A stretch of DNA of 64,000 nt from Azolla pinnata. Lineage: Eukaryota > Streptophyta > Polypodiopsida > Salviniales > Salviniaceae. Location of the stretch: contig JBBBWG010026424.1 in the NCBI GenBank assembly GCA_037176905.1, forward strand, positions 42,588 through 106,587, written 5' to 3'. The notes under the pieces were generated by a model that worked only from the letters and a program-made list of their open reading frames with translations, did no database searches and had not been told where the DNA came from. The position numbers and the translations under genes are program-made. This document shows, one piece after another, positions 52,044 through 63,508 of the stretch (the first letter of the stretch is position 1; each line of letters starts with the position of its first letter).

Positions 52044-53411
52044 CTACTTCGACTCGATGCTGATGCCAGGAAGTGTTTTTGCCACTGCAGGAAACACAAA
52101 ACACATTATTTATGTATAGATCAATGCATAGATCAATGAGTCTCCCAAAGTCAATCGCATACATCAAATAATCTGAGGGAGGTATTAAGCAACTTCATGG
52201 GACATATTTACCAATGTGACCGTCGTGTGCAGTAATCACTCCTATACACTATCGTGTCAAAAAGAAATATTCACCCGTTTTCAGAAATACTTACATTTTG
52301 ACGATGCCTTGACAACCACCACGTACATTGGTGCATTATTAGGAGGGAGTCTCAACAGAAGAGGAAAAAGCTTGTTATTGATATGATTCTTTGCACATAC
52401 ATAAATGTCATCCTCTATGCCAGTCTCTGTCTTTAAAAGCTTTATGAGCATGTCCAAATCATGACCTTGATAATGTATCTGTGAATCGAATTCATCAGGG
52501 ACTTCACAATCATCATCTGCAACTGCATAATAGATGGTCCGCCCATCAAGCTTGAGAGCCAGAGTAGGAGAACTCTGGAAAATTACGATCAGCTGATTAA
52601 TTATCACTTCTAAAACAGGGTATTGAAAGACGAAACACCGAGCCATAAGGCTGAAACCCATTAAACATCGATGCTTTCCATGGAACACGACTTAAGTATG
52701 TAAAATATGAACAAAACCCACCTCCTGAGATGAAGGACTCTGTATGGCTGAAGGCTTGTTAGAAAACAAAGCATTGATCGAGAACGATGTTTTCTGCAAT
52801 AAAGAATCTTTGGCAGACAATGATGACTTCTGAGAATCTTCAGCAGACAATGGAAGCTTGAGTAATGACAAAGAATCTTCTGTGGACAATGCAGGCAGGT
52901 CTGACGACAGGGAATCCTTGTTAGCAACTTCTGATTTCTGAGGCAGCTTGCTATCCTTGAAATCATTTTCCATTGGTTCTACTTCCCAAAGTATCCAATT
53001 GTGGGTTACTGACCTATGTGGCACGTCATGTGTTACCGAGTTCCTCCATGGAGGTACCTTTGTGTTGGCTCGAAGGTAGCTCCCTGAACGGCTCTTAAGC
53101 TTCACAGAGAAGTCCTCTTTTATCGGAACCCATGTGACAGCAGAATCTGGATCGATCAGCTTCAGTTGCAGCACTTTTTTCCCCGTCATGCCAAGCAGAA
53201 ATGGTACATTTGTTGCGGTCAAGTAATTTCCAAAGCAGCTCTTGAGTTGAAGTATGGTTGGGTCATAGGGATCAAGTTCTACTGTCCACAAGACATTAGG
53301 CTTTGAAGTGTCCCTGGTCTGAGAAACTGTGGATTCGTCGTCATCAGCACATAAGAATTTCCCATGGTGGCTCTTCAGTCTCACCGTCTTGGACTTCTTA
53401 AAAAGCTCCAT
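52044..53411 (-). CDS. DUF569 protein with fascin-like beta-trefoil
   Basis: Minus-strand exons by eye: 53411-52722, 52574-52295, 52084-52044, giving 336 aa in frame. Residues 1 to about 150 form the DUF569 fascin-like trefoil (VRLKSHHGKFLCADDD, WTVELDPYDPTILQLKS, FGNYLTATNVPFLLG, VKLKSRSGSYLRAN, WILWEVEP). A Ser/Asp/Leu repeat linker follows (KDSLSS, EDSLSL, AEDSQKS, AKDSLL). The C-terminal conserved module has GRTIYYAVADDD, DIYVCAKNHINNKLFPLLLR and LPPNNAPMYVVVVKAS. The family is plant-wide and its biochemical role is unknown; actin binding by analogy to fascin is unproven. The third exon is inferred from a strong AAAAT|GTAAGT donor; without that splice the frame ends four codons later at 52281, so the two endings differ only at the extreme C-terminus. 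The sequence before the ATG reads TTTTACAG|GATGG, suggesting an intron in the 5' UTR. Confidence 0.85.
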
Positions 53412-54770
53412 CCTGTAAAATAGAATACTAAGAGTATATTCACAAATCACTTGGCAGATTGCAAGATAGTTACTATGCGCACAAAATCCCTCGCGTGTTA
53501 TGCAAGATTGCCATTATGTGCAGAAAAGATCCATTTGCAAGTTAAGATGAGGGTAGTGTGATCTGCACAGATGGAAAAATAGCACAATGGTGATGATACT
53601 CCAGTTAAATGCAAGTAATTACTTTTCATCATTCACCATTGCCAACAGACGTAGAAACTTATGAAGGACTAAACCATACATAAAACGAGGCAATATACAC
53701 TGTGTGATGCTTGAAACCCATGACACGCCACCATATTCATGGGAGACATTTCATCAACACGACAGCACTTACTGTTAGTAATGTTCTTTTAGAATTTCTA
53801 TCAGAACGAGGAAGCCGCAATACATGAGCAGCTACATGGGAGTATCCCCTTTCTCGTTTCATTCATGGCAAGTTTGATGTAATGTAGGTGACAGCTATAT
53901 ATGAAGTAGGTGACAGCTATATATGAAGTAATGTAAATTAATGTGACATGTATATACATAATCCAAATCTAGATCTTAATCTCGTGGTAGCTACAAATCG
54001 GTCAAACACAGGCGATTGTAATCTACGTGATGATTTTCACAGCGACTTACAATCAAGAAAGTCTCGAGCTATCTCCGTTCTTAGTGTTTCTTCCTTAAAC
54101 AAGAAAAGTCTACTCACTGCGACTTATAATCAAGAAAGTCTTTCCTTTCAAATGCAGTGACTTCTCTTCACAGCCATAGCTATCAGAAAACTTAAGGTTT
54201 TTTTTCTCCTTGCCAAGGTGAGATGACAGTGCGATAGAAAATGAGAGCGGGAGAGGAGGGGACGGAATGAATCATCAAGAACGGAAAGGAGGATGAGTCA
54301 CTGTAACCATAGCTAAACGCAAATGGCCGATCTTTTCTACAGACACAAGGAAACGATGGAGAAGAAGGAATGACAGAGGAAAGGAGATATATTGACTCGG
54401 AACGAGCAGTCAAAGGGACTGGAAGCGAAGTTGAGCTACCATACCTTATAGGCGATCGCTACGATATGGTATGGCTCGAGACTTTCTTGATGAAGAATCC
54501 GGGCAGGAAAACACGGGCAATCTGTCTGACGGCGAAAGGCGATTTCTTTATCCCTCTCTCTCTCTCTCTCTCTCGCTCTCTGCTGCCTCTGCGCGTGTCT
54601 TGTACGAAACCAGAATGTCGCTCTTTTGCTCGGTTGTATTCTTGATGTCGGAACCAAGAGATTTCTCAGCCGTTCCCTCCTTAACGAAATGGAAAACACA
54701 GGGAGAGAGAGAGAGAGAGGAGACGGGAAAAAGAAAAACGTCGAACGGCCTTCTCCTCTGTCTGCTTCTT
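53412..54770. other. DUF569 5' flank
   Basis: Unique DNA with small duplications: AGGTGACAGCTATATATGAA twice (about 53888 and 53914), and GCGACTTACAATCAAGAAAG / GCGACTTATAATCAAGAAAG (about 54041 and 54119). CT and GA microsatellites lie near 54556 and 54703. No gene recognised. Confidence 0.45.
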
Positions 54771-54774
54771 GCTC

Positions 54775-55015
54775 TTTCTTCTTCTTCTTCTTCTTCTTCT
54801 TCTTCTTCTTCTCCTCCTCCTCTTTCTTCTTCTCCTCCTCTTTCTTCTTCTTCTTCTTCTTCTTCTCCTCCTCCTCCTCCTCCTCCTCCTCTTTCTTCGT
54901 CTTCTTCTTCTTCTTCTCCTCTTTCTTCTTCTTCTTCTGCTGCTGCTGCTGATGTTGTTGTTGTTGCTGTTGTTGTTGTTATTGTTGCTGCTGCTGCTGC
55001 TGTTGTTGTTGCTGC

Positions 55016-55050
<35 letters not shown>

Positions 55051-55345
55051 CTGTTGTTGTTGATGATGATGATGATGATGATGTTGTTGTTGTTGTTGTT
55101 GTTACACGGCGATGGCAGGAAAACGCGGAAGTCGAAAGCAGCTCCTCTTATTCTTACGCAGGAGGAGGAGGACGGTGACGACTGCTACGTAGAGGAGAGA
55201 AGGAATGGAGAGAAGAGAATCAGGTGCGATGTCGTTCTGAGCAGACGCAGACGCCAGAAAGAAGGAAAAACCAGACGACGACGAAGACGACGACGAAGAA
55301 GAAGAAGAAGAAGAAGAAGACGAGGAAGAAGAAGAAGAAGAAGAA
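54775..55345. repeat. Trinucleotide patchwork (TTC, TCC, TGC/TTG, GAT, GAA/GAC)
   Basis: TTC/TCC runs (about 54778-54940) pass into TGC/TGT runs (about 54936-55055), GAT and TTG runs (to about 55102), a 130-bp unique stretch, then GAC/GAA runs (about 55272-55352). The TTC and GAA ends are complementary and could pair into a hairpin of several hundred bases. It is not a gene. Confidence 0.88.
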
Positions 55346-55439
55346 GACGACGCCAAAACAAACACACAAAAAAAACGTAGAAAACAAAAAACAAGAAATC
55401 AAAGAGGGAAAAAGATTCAGAGAAGAAGAGAATCACAAA

Positions 55440-56335
55440 TTTTTGTAAACTGCAGTTTTTAAGATGAAAACTTCACAGGAAATCACAAATCACAGATTAA
55501 TGCCTGATTAACTCCTCTGCTATTCGATTCGATTCCCGCGGATCGATTCGGTTTCGCAGAAGTTTGTAATTTTAGAATCTGATCTTGATCGATTCCCGCG
55601 GATCGATTCGGTTTTGCAGAAGTTTGTAATTTTAGAATCTGATCTTGATCGATTCCCGTCGATCGATCCTGATCGGTTCCCTTTGCTGTATTCGGTTTCG
55701 CAAAAGTTTGTAATTTTAGAATCTGATCCTGATCGATTCTCGTCGATCGATCCCGATCGATTCCCTTTGCTGTATTCGATTTCGCAGAAATTTGTAATTT
55801 TAGAATCTAATCCTGATCGATTCCCGTCGATCGATCCTGATCGATTCCCTTTGCCGTGTGTATTCGGTTTCGCAGAAGTTTGTAATTGTAGAATCTAATC
55901 CTGATCGATTCCCTTTGTCGTGTGTATTCGGTTTCGCAGAAGTCTGTATTTTTAGAATCCGAGTGACTGATTAACGTGTTAATATGGTATCGGATCGAGC
56001 GATCGAACGTACCGCTGATCGATTCGGTGTTGATCAATCAGTCGAGTGTATCCATTCCCACCGATCGATCCTGATCGATTCCCTTTTACTGTATTCGGTT
56101 TTGCAAAAGTCTGTAATTTTAGAATCTGAACTGCTGATTAACGTGCTAATTTGGTCCCGAATCAGGCGATCGAATGCACCATCGATCGATTCGGCGTTGA
56201 TCGACCGGCGGAGTGCTCATTTTCTTAAGACCAGAGGCGTTGATTTGTAAATTGAACTGAATCTCCAGTTTCAACGGGCGTTGAGAATGTGATTTCTAGT
56301 TCTGTGTCAGGCGCTCTGCCGTAAATTTTTCCGCC
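55440..56335 (+). mobile_element. MITE-like element, copy D, expanded by an internal minisatellite
   Basis: The right end (GGCGTTGATTTGTAAATTGA, then CAACGGGCGTTGAGAATGTG, then GTCAGGCGC and TAAATTTTTCCGCCC) closely follows the right end of copy C, and the left end (AATCACAAATCACAGATTAA, TGCCTGATTAAC) follows its left subterminal part. Between them a unit of about 60 bp (GATCGATTCCCGTCGATCGA, TTCGGTTTCGCAGAAGTTTG, TAATTTTAGAATCTGATC) repeats about seven times, swelling the element to about 900 bp. There is no coding capacity. Confidence 0.68.
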
Positions 56336-57000
56336 CTCTAAATAACATTGAAAAAACACGGGGTCTGGCGTTTTTCGCAGTTTCGTGGTGCTTGGCTAGC
56401 CCTTGTTCGCACGGCGAAGATATCATCCGTGCGTGCTGTAGATTTCTGCAGATATACGCGTTCCGTGTGCCCGATTCCGTGTGCTCATCCGATGATAATC
56501 GATTGAAAAAAAATCCCCAGCTTGATGAGCTGATTCCAAGCTGGGATGGGCCCCTTGCTGATGAGAAAAGCCAGGCTTCAACACAAGCTGAGCCTGAACT
56601 GGAATGGGCTCCTGCTCATGAGAAAGCCAGACCTGATTCCGTTTCGATCCTGGAACTGCTTGCAGATGAGAGAGCTGGGCTCCAGACGACTTGATTCCAT
56701 TCCGATCCTGGAATTGCTTGCTGATGAGAGAAAGTTGGGCTCCGGATGACTTGATTCCATTTGATCCTGGAACTGCTTGCTGGTGAGAAAGCTGGGCTCC
56801 AGATGATCTGATTCCCGAAGTAGATCGAACCCTGATCTGATTCCAAAGCAGATCAAGCCCTGATCTGATTCCAAAGCAGATCAAGCCCTGATCTGATTCC
56901 GAAGCAAAATCAAGCCCTTGCTGATGAGAATGCCAAGTTCCAGATGACCTGATTTCCGGACTAGATTCGAGCCCTTGTCGATTGAGAAAGAGCAGGGCTC
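56336..57000. repeat. Minisatellite with CTGATTCC / AAGCAGATCAAGCC units
   Basis: From about 56640 a 60-bp unit (CTGGAACTGCTTGCTGATGA, GAAAGCTGGGCTCCAGATGA, CTTGATTCC) repeats three times, then a 32-bp unit (AGATCAAGCCCTGATCTGAT) repeats three times. Earlier sequence (56520-56640) holds related diverged units. Long open frames on both strands are repeat artefacts. Confidence 0.75.
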
Positions 57001-57664
57001 CGTGGAACCGAGCCGATTCCGAGCTCGAACACTGTTTTTCACGGAGCCCGATTTCCGTTCTGCTCTATACCTCGAGAGCATCGCCTTGTTTCCGCAGAGA
57101 CTTTTTTTCTTTCGGATGTTTTTTTTTTTCTCTGGAGCCGGTTGTAGTCGTGCAAGTTACTGTTCTGCCACTTCTGTACCAACTGGCTTTTTTTGTTATT
57201 GTTATTGTTATTGTTTTGTATTTTTTTTTGTTAATGGCCCTGCATCTGTGTTTACAGAAAATGGCTCGTGGATCTGAGTTGAGCGTTTCCGAATCCGTCG
57301 AGATAAAGAGAGACAGACAGAGAAACGATTTATATTCAACATCTACCTTTGGCCAGTTTTATTGACCCACGGAGACACACACCATATGTATATACGGTAC
57401 TGTTGCTGTGCAGATCCACGTAATCTGTGAGAGTACGATGACGATTACGAATACAGTATCATCCGGCGTGTTTTTGATAAACAAGGTCAAAAAAAGTCTG
57501 TCGTGTTTGTGGTATCGGAATGGTTAAAAGATTGATTAAACAGAATACAAAGCACAGATCAGCTCCTCCGACAGCAGTCCTGGGCGACAGAAACGTCGAC
57601 CTGTAAAAATCGACATGAGCTGCGCTTTGGTTTTTATAACACGTGGGACTTCTCCGCGTTTTTA
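57001..57664. other. Unassigned stretch
   Basis: No gene recognised. T-rich tracts lie near 57110-57135 and 57185-57230. Confidence 0.4.
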
Positions 57665-58275
57665 ATATCAACCCTAAACTCTAAAACAAAAAAAACCCTA
57701 AACTACGCCCTTAAGGGTTAATAATAAAGCTTGAAGACCCTAAAACCATGAAACCCTGAGCCTTGAAAACCCTAAAATCCTAAACTCTTAAAAAACCCTA
57801 AACCCTAACTGTGAGCCCCAAAAAACCCAAAAACCCGAAGCCCTAAACTCCAAAGAAACCATAAAACCCTAAAACCCAGAGCCCTAAAAAGCCCAAAACC
57901 CTTAAACCCTTAAACCCTAATCCTTGAAAATCCTAAACCCTAAAACCCTAAACCCTGAAAAGCCCAAAACCCTAAAACCCTAAGCCCTGAAAAGCCCAAA
58001 ACCCTAAAACCCTAAAACCCTAAGCCCTAAAAAGTCCTAAAACCTAAAACCCTAAGCCCTAAAAAGCCCTAAACCCTGAACCCTAAAACCCTAAGCCCTA
58101 AAATAAAGCCTAAAACCCTAAAACCCTAAGCCCTAAAAAAAAGCCTAAAACCGTAAAACCCTAAGCCCTGAAAAGCCCTAAACCCTAAAACCCTAAGCCT
58201 TGAAAAGCCCTAAGCCCTAAAACCTTAAAACCCTAAAACCCTAGGCCCTGAAAAAGCCCTAAACCCTAAAACCCT
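57665..58275 (-). repeat. Degenerate telomere-like array (CCCTAAAA) upstream of endo-beta-mannosidase
   Basis: About 600 bp of AACCCTAAAACCCTAAGCCC and GCCCTGAAAAGCCC units, with few exact CCCTAAA repeats and many variants. A 28- to 40-bp higher-order unit (CCCTAAAACCCTAAGCCCTG plus AAAAGCC) is visible in the second half. It ends about 240 bp before the EBM start codon. Confidence 0.88.
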
Positions 58276-58512
58276 TATTGAGTAATGTTGAAGCAAAGGT
58301 CAAAATTTGACTGATTTCTTTGTTTTGTTTCCTTTGCTTCAGTTTTACTCCATGTGGAAGAAGAAGAAGAAGAAGAAGAAGAAGAAGATCTCCATCTCCA
58401 TCTCCATCTCCATCTCTGCCTCGACGACTAGACCTCTTCTGCATCCACCTCGTCTGCTGCTTCGTCTGCTTCTGCTGCTTCTGCTGCGGCTGCTGCTCTT
58501 TCTCGTGGATCC
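58276..58512 (+). promoter_or_regulatory. 5' flank and presumed leader of endo-beta-mannosidase
   Basis: A GAA run (about 58358-58388), an ATCTCC hexanucleotide run (about 58388-58413) and a CTGCTTCTGCTG tract lie between the telomere-like array and the ATG. No TATA box was assigned. Confidence 0.4.
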
Positions 58513-61500
58513 ATGGCGTGCTGCGGATCTAGGAGGACGGTTCTGGATTCAGGGTGGATCGCTGCCCGGGCCAGCGACTTGCAGCCCCGCCTCTCCGGCC
58601 TCCAACTCACCACCAGCCATCCTCCTCCATCGCCTGCTGCTGCTGCTGTTGAGCTCCCATGGATGCTAGCAGATGTGCCAGGAACGTATGCTCCTCTTGA
58701 CATCTCCTTTGCCATACATTTTCATGCTTTCGCACATGCATTTGTGCACACTAGCGCATATGCTGGCATGCATGCATTCGTGGCATGCATGCATTCGTAT
58801 ATGCATTCATATCAGCATTCGTGTATGCATTCGTGCATGCATACCTCCGTGCATGGCAAATCCATCCATTCAGGCATGCAAGAACGTATAATACTGAAAG
58901 AACGAAGCAAGATAAGATAGGATTATTGGAAAATTGAGATACTAACCACCTTGAATGTGACATCTTCGTCTCATTAGGAAATTCCTTGAAAAATCCATGC
59001 GTGCACGGTCATATACATGCCTGCATGCGTGCTCGTTCATTCATATATACATGCGTGAATGCATCCATATGTTCCCGAACGGGTGCATACGCATGTGCGT
59101 AAGATGTACATTCAAACATACATATATACATACACACATGCATTAATTTATACATGCGATTAGATCGATATACAATCTACATTCGGCACACAGATGTGGA
59201 ATTAAAAATGCGTACATTGCTAAATGTGTTGCATTGATGGTAGACGTTGCTAAATGGGTTGCATTGATGCGTAGATACATGTGGTTTCTAAAGTTAATCT
59301 ATTTTCTCTGCCTTTGTAATATAGAAGAATGAATTACATTCGCATATTAATGTGTTTCTTTTTTACAGAGTTTTGGGAACCCTTGTAAAAAACAACATGA
59401 TCCCAGATCCTTTTTATGGATTGGAAAATGAAAACATTATCGATATTGCGGATTCTGGACGAGAGTATTACACGTTTTGGTTCTTTAAGGAGTTTGATTT
59501 ACCGCTGGTAAGCATTCTTGACTCCAGGAAATCAGTGAACTTGTTGGCTAACAAGGGGAATCAGAGAATAAGCATGGAAAGGTGTCAGCTTTTTTTCCCC
59601 TGATAGTTTCTATTCGTGAATATGTCTTTTCCGAATTCTCGCAATTTTCCTGTTGTAGAACATGCTTCTCAATCTTTCCAAGGTTTTCAACTAAGGAACA
59701 GGGGTGGCTATGGGAATTTCAGGGGGAAAATAGACGTGCTTGGCTTCAGTTTAGAGGGATTAATTACCAAGGGAATGTGTTCCTAAATGGACATGAAAAG
59801 CAGCTGGAAAAGGGAATGTTTTTGCGTCACATACTGGATGTTACAGCTTGGATCAACCCCAATGGACACAATTATCTTGCTGTGTGTGTCCATCCACCAG
59901 ATCATCCAGGCCGAATTCCTCCTCAAGGTGGGCAAGGAGGTGATCATGAAGTAAGTCAAGTGGTTATTTCTTCTGAGTGTATATGGTTGCCTAACCTTTC
60001 CATACATCGTGTAAGGTTGCTGTTACATCGTGCTTGTATTTTTGGGAGTCGGGAGTAGAATGTGCGTTTAAATGAATTAGTATACCCTTCGAACTGTGTG
60101 AAGATCTGTGGAAAGTCAGGCCCAAGTGAGGTTATGAAGAGTTGAATGTATGTGACAAAGTAACTTCTTAGCGTACATGCTTCTATCTACATCAGTTTCA
60201 TTACCCTAACCTTGCCTTCAGTTTTCTGTAGTCGTGAAAATTTAACACTCTGCTGCAGATTGCGAAGGATGTGGCAGCCCAATATGTAGAAGGCTGGGAC
60301 TGGATGGTACCGATAAGGTATTTCTTCACCTTTTTTCACACATTCTCTCATCTTTTTGAAGCAATATAACATGATTAATTGTATACAAATGCATATGCAC
60401 TTTGAATGTAGGCAGATGTTCCCACTAGATACTTATATGACATGTTATATATGTCAGTAAGCCGTTGCAACTTAGTAGTCAAGGTTGCTGATTTGTGTGT
60501 GCTAAAGTGTTTTTAGCTAACTGTTTCAGGGATAGAAATACAGGAATTTGGGATGAAGTTTCAATCACAACAACTGGAGTGAGTTCACTCAACACCAGTT
60601 GGAATCTCTCGATATAGATAATTCCATTTTGAAAGTCCCAGTTATGAATTTAGTTTTCTCCTCCCATGCCAACAGCCAGTGAAGGTATCCGATCCACATT
60701 TGGTGTGCTCCTTCTTTGACAACTACAAGAGAGTATACCTACACTCCACTATGGAGCTCACAAACACAAGTGACCAGCCAAAGCCATGCACTATCAAGCT
60801 CATTATCCAAGCAGAGTCGAAACAATCTTCACATTGTGTGATGAAGCAGACAGCGGTAGTACCTGGAACACGGACTATTTCATTGACACTACCCCCGGTA
60901 ATTGAAACATCTCATGCATTCATGTGTTAATTGTTCAAAGCATTCAATTACAATGGCTATACATTATTTCAACAGAACATAATTACCATACTCTCTCCCT
61001 TAGATATTCTTCTACAGACCTGAATTATGGTGGCCGAATGGTATGGGAAAGCAAACATTACACAAAGTTGACATAATTATTGACGTGGAAGGATTTGGGG
61101 AATCCGATTCGTGGACGCATCTTCTGGGGATACGGGAAATTAAGAGCCATGTTGATCAAGCCACTGGTGGAAGGTATAATGCCCTTGAAAATAATGTTCA
61201 AGTTCTCAGCAAAAACTTCACGTTAAGCCTAGTTTTGCTTTCTTGACTTCACCATGTGAGACACAGATATTCTGTTCACCTAAATACTGCGTATTCTAGT
61301 ACTTGTTTCTACAATCTCTTGATGCTGTTAGAGACATGGCAGATTATTCAAAGTGAATGGTGAACCGGTTTTTATTCGTGGTGGAAACTGGATTGTTTCA
61401 GATGGTTTACTCAGATTGTCTGAAAAGAGATACAAATCAGACATTGACTTCCATGCAGACATGAATCTTAACATGATTCGCTGCTGGGCCGGGGGAATCA

Positions 61501-63508
61501 CAGAAAGACCCGAATTCTATAAGAATTGTGATCGTAGGGGCATATTGGTACTTACCTCTACATTTCTCAGAGTTTTGTTGCTTACTCCTTCAAATACCAT
61601 AATGATATTTGGTACTGCAGGTATGGCAAGAGTTCTGGATAACTGGAGATAATAACGGGCGAGGTACTGACCCTCCATCAGATCCTACCTGGCCGCTAGA
61701 TCACTCGCTTTTCTTAGAGTGTGCAAAAGATACGATAAAGCTTCTCCGCAATTATGCAAGTTTAGCTTTATGGGTAGGAGGAAATGAACAACATCCTGCA
61801 AGTGATCTAAATGCAGCCCTGGAAGACTGTCTACAGCTCCATCCACATTTCCAGTTTCCAATAAAAACTACAGGCTTAGATTGGCTTCCTAAATCAGTGG
61901 ATCCTAGTGTTTACTTAGATGGAAGTCGCATTTATATTCAAGGCTCCCTGTGGGATGGCTTTGCTGAAGGGAACGGGACCTTGACTGATGGACCATATGG
62001 GATACAGAACCCCGAAGATTTCTTCAAGGACTCATTTTATTCCTATGGCTTCAATCCAGAAGTTGGGTCGGTTGGTGTTCCAGTGGCAGCTACCGTGAAG
62101 GCAACTATGCCCAAGGAGGCATGGAAGATACCTGATTTTGTGGAGCAAGAAAACGGTTTTATTGCAGAAGTACCCAACCCTACATGGCAATATCATAAGT
62201 TTTTACCTTATTCATGCCCTGGAAAGGTTCAGGATCAGATAGAATTGTATGGGGAACCCAAGGATCTCGATGATTTCTGTCTAAAGGTAGTATAGTGCTT
62301 TTTTTTTCTCCCTTCTTGAGGCCTCCTTGTGCAGTAACTGAATGTTTACAATTTTGGTTTTGTACTTTTTTACAGGCACAGCTTGCAAACTATGTGCAAT
62401 ATCGTTCTCTCATGGAAGGGTGGACATCGCGTATGTGGACCAAATATACCGGTGTTCTCATATGGAAGAATCAAAATCCTTGGACAGGGTTACGTGGACA
62501 GTTGTATGATCATCTACATGATCAAACTGGTGGCTTTTTCGGAGTTCGCATAGCATGCGAGCCTATCCATGTTCAATTGAATCTTGACACCTACTGTGTG
62601 GAGGCAAGTCCTTGTGGTTTAAGTTGTCTGTTACGTTCAAGATGGGCACAGGCCTGCATAATTCTGGTAGAATGACTATGGCTCACACAAAATATGCATT
62701 TCAGGTAGTTAACACGACGGCTGATGAATTGGAAAATGTTAGTGTGGAAGCGAGTATATGGGACTTGAATGGTGATGTTCAATATCGCCATCTTGAACAT
62801 GGTATTTGTGTCACGCCAAAGAAAACTCAAATTACATTCCGAGCGATGTATCCAACTTTGGTGAATGCTCAACCAGTATATTTTCTTCTCCTCAAGCTTA
62901 TTAACACTTCGAAGAAGACTTTGTCTAGGAACTTCTATTGGCTCCATGATCGCGGCGGAAATTACAAGGCATTGGAAGGCTTAAGGTCCAAAAAGGCAGA
63001 GATACAACTGGGGGTGAAAATCAGGTTGAAAGGAAAAGATTGGCAGCTCAAGGTCCACGTTGAGAATCGATTGGGAGAGCTATCAAATACAATTGCCTCT
63101 AGCAAAGGGGAGTGGGCACACAAGGAACGTAAAGATGACATATCATCATGCATATGGTCAAGAGCTTGTCCTTGCCTTGCATCAAATAAAGCGTCGAAGA
63201 TTTTCCCAGGCAAAGATCAAAGGCATTGCAGCAAAAACCTGAGGAAAGCTCCTGTGGCTTTCTGTCTGCAGTTATCGGTCATCTACCGAGATGGTGATGG
63301 TCAAGAGGCACGCGTTCTTCCGGTGAGCTATTCAGACAATTATTTTTCGCTCGTACCAGGAGAGAAAATGGAGATAGATGTATCTTTTGAAAATCCAGAG
63401 GGAGCCACCTCTGATCTAACCCTGGTAGTTTCAGGATGGAACATTGATCAGAAAAAGATTGTCTTGTCATCTCCAAAGCAACAGCATATTGAAAAACAAA
63501 TACTGTGA
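58513..63508 (+). CDS. EBM: Mannosylglycoprotein endo-beta-mannosidase (GH2)
   Basis: Eleven exons by eye: 58513-58685, 59369-59507, 59696-59950, 60259-60317, 60530-60578, 60676-60897, 61004-61173, 61343-61547, 61621-62286, 62376-62603, 62705-63508; phases agree and give 989 aa (relatives about 950). The enzyme cuts the Man-beta-1,4-GlcNAc bond of high-mannose N-glycans released from glycoproteins. Order of landmarks: [33 protein letters not shown], sugar-binding jelly roll ([20 protein letters not shown]), [19 protein letters not shown], the TIM barrel with [21 protein letters not shown], acid/base Glu480 in WVGGNEQ, nucleophile Glu571 in FNPEVGSVG, and [20 protein letters not shown]. There is no signal peptide. 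Exon 3 could start at 59696 or 59702 (both in frame). Intron 10 uses a GC donor (GAG|GCAAGT) with acceptor TTTCAG at 62704; homology across the joint (CVE|VVNTT) requires it. The last exon has a poorly conserved stretch around residues 845-895. Intron 1 contains CATG microsatellite. Confidence 0.93.
58728..59160. repeat. Intronic CATG/CATA/CATTCG microsatellite (EBM intron 1)
   Basis: GCATGCATTCGTGGCATGCA, TATGCATTCATATC and ATACATATATACATACACAC runs occupy much of intron 1 (58686-59368), the same tetranucleotide family seen at 1 kb, 46-48 kb and in the SAUR flank. A 30-bp duplicate lies at about 59216-59275 (TTGCTAAATG and GGTTGCATTGATG). Confidence 0.78.

Noticed and set aside
54769-55380. 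Leu/Met/Arg-run frame of about 200 codons
   Set aside because: It is made only of TTC, TGC, GAT and GAA runs with a unique 130-bp middle that matches nothing.
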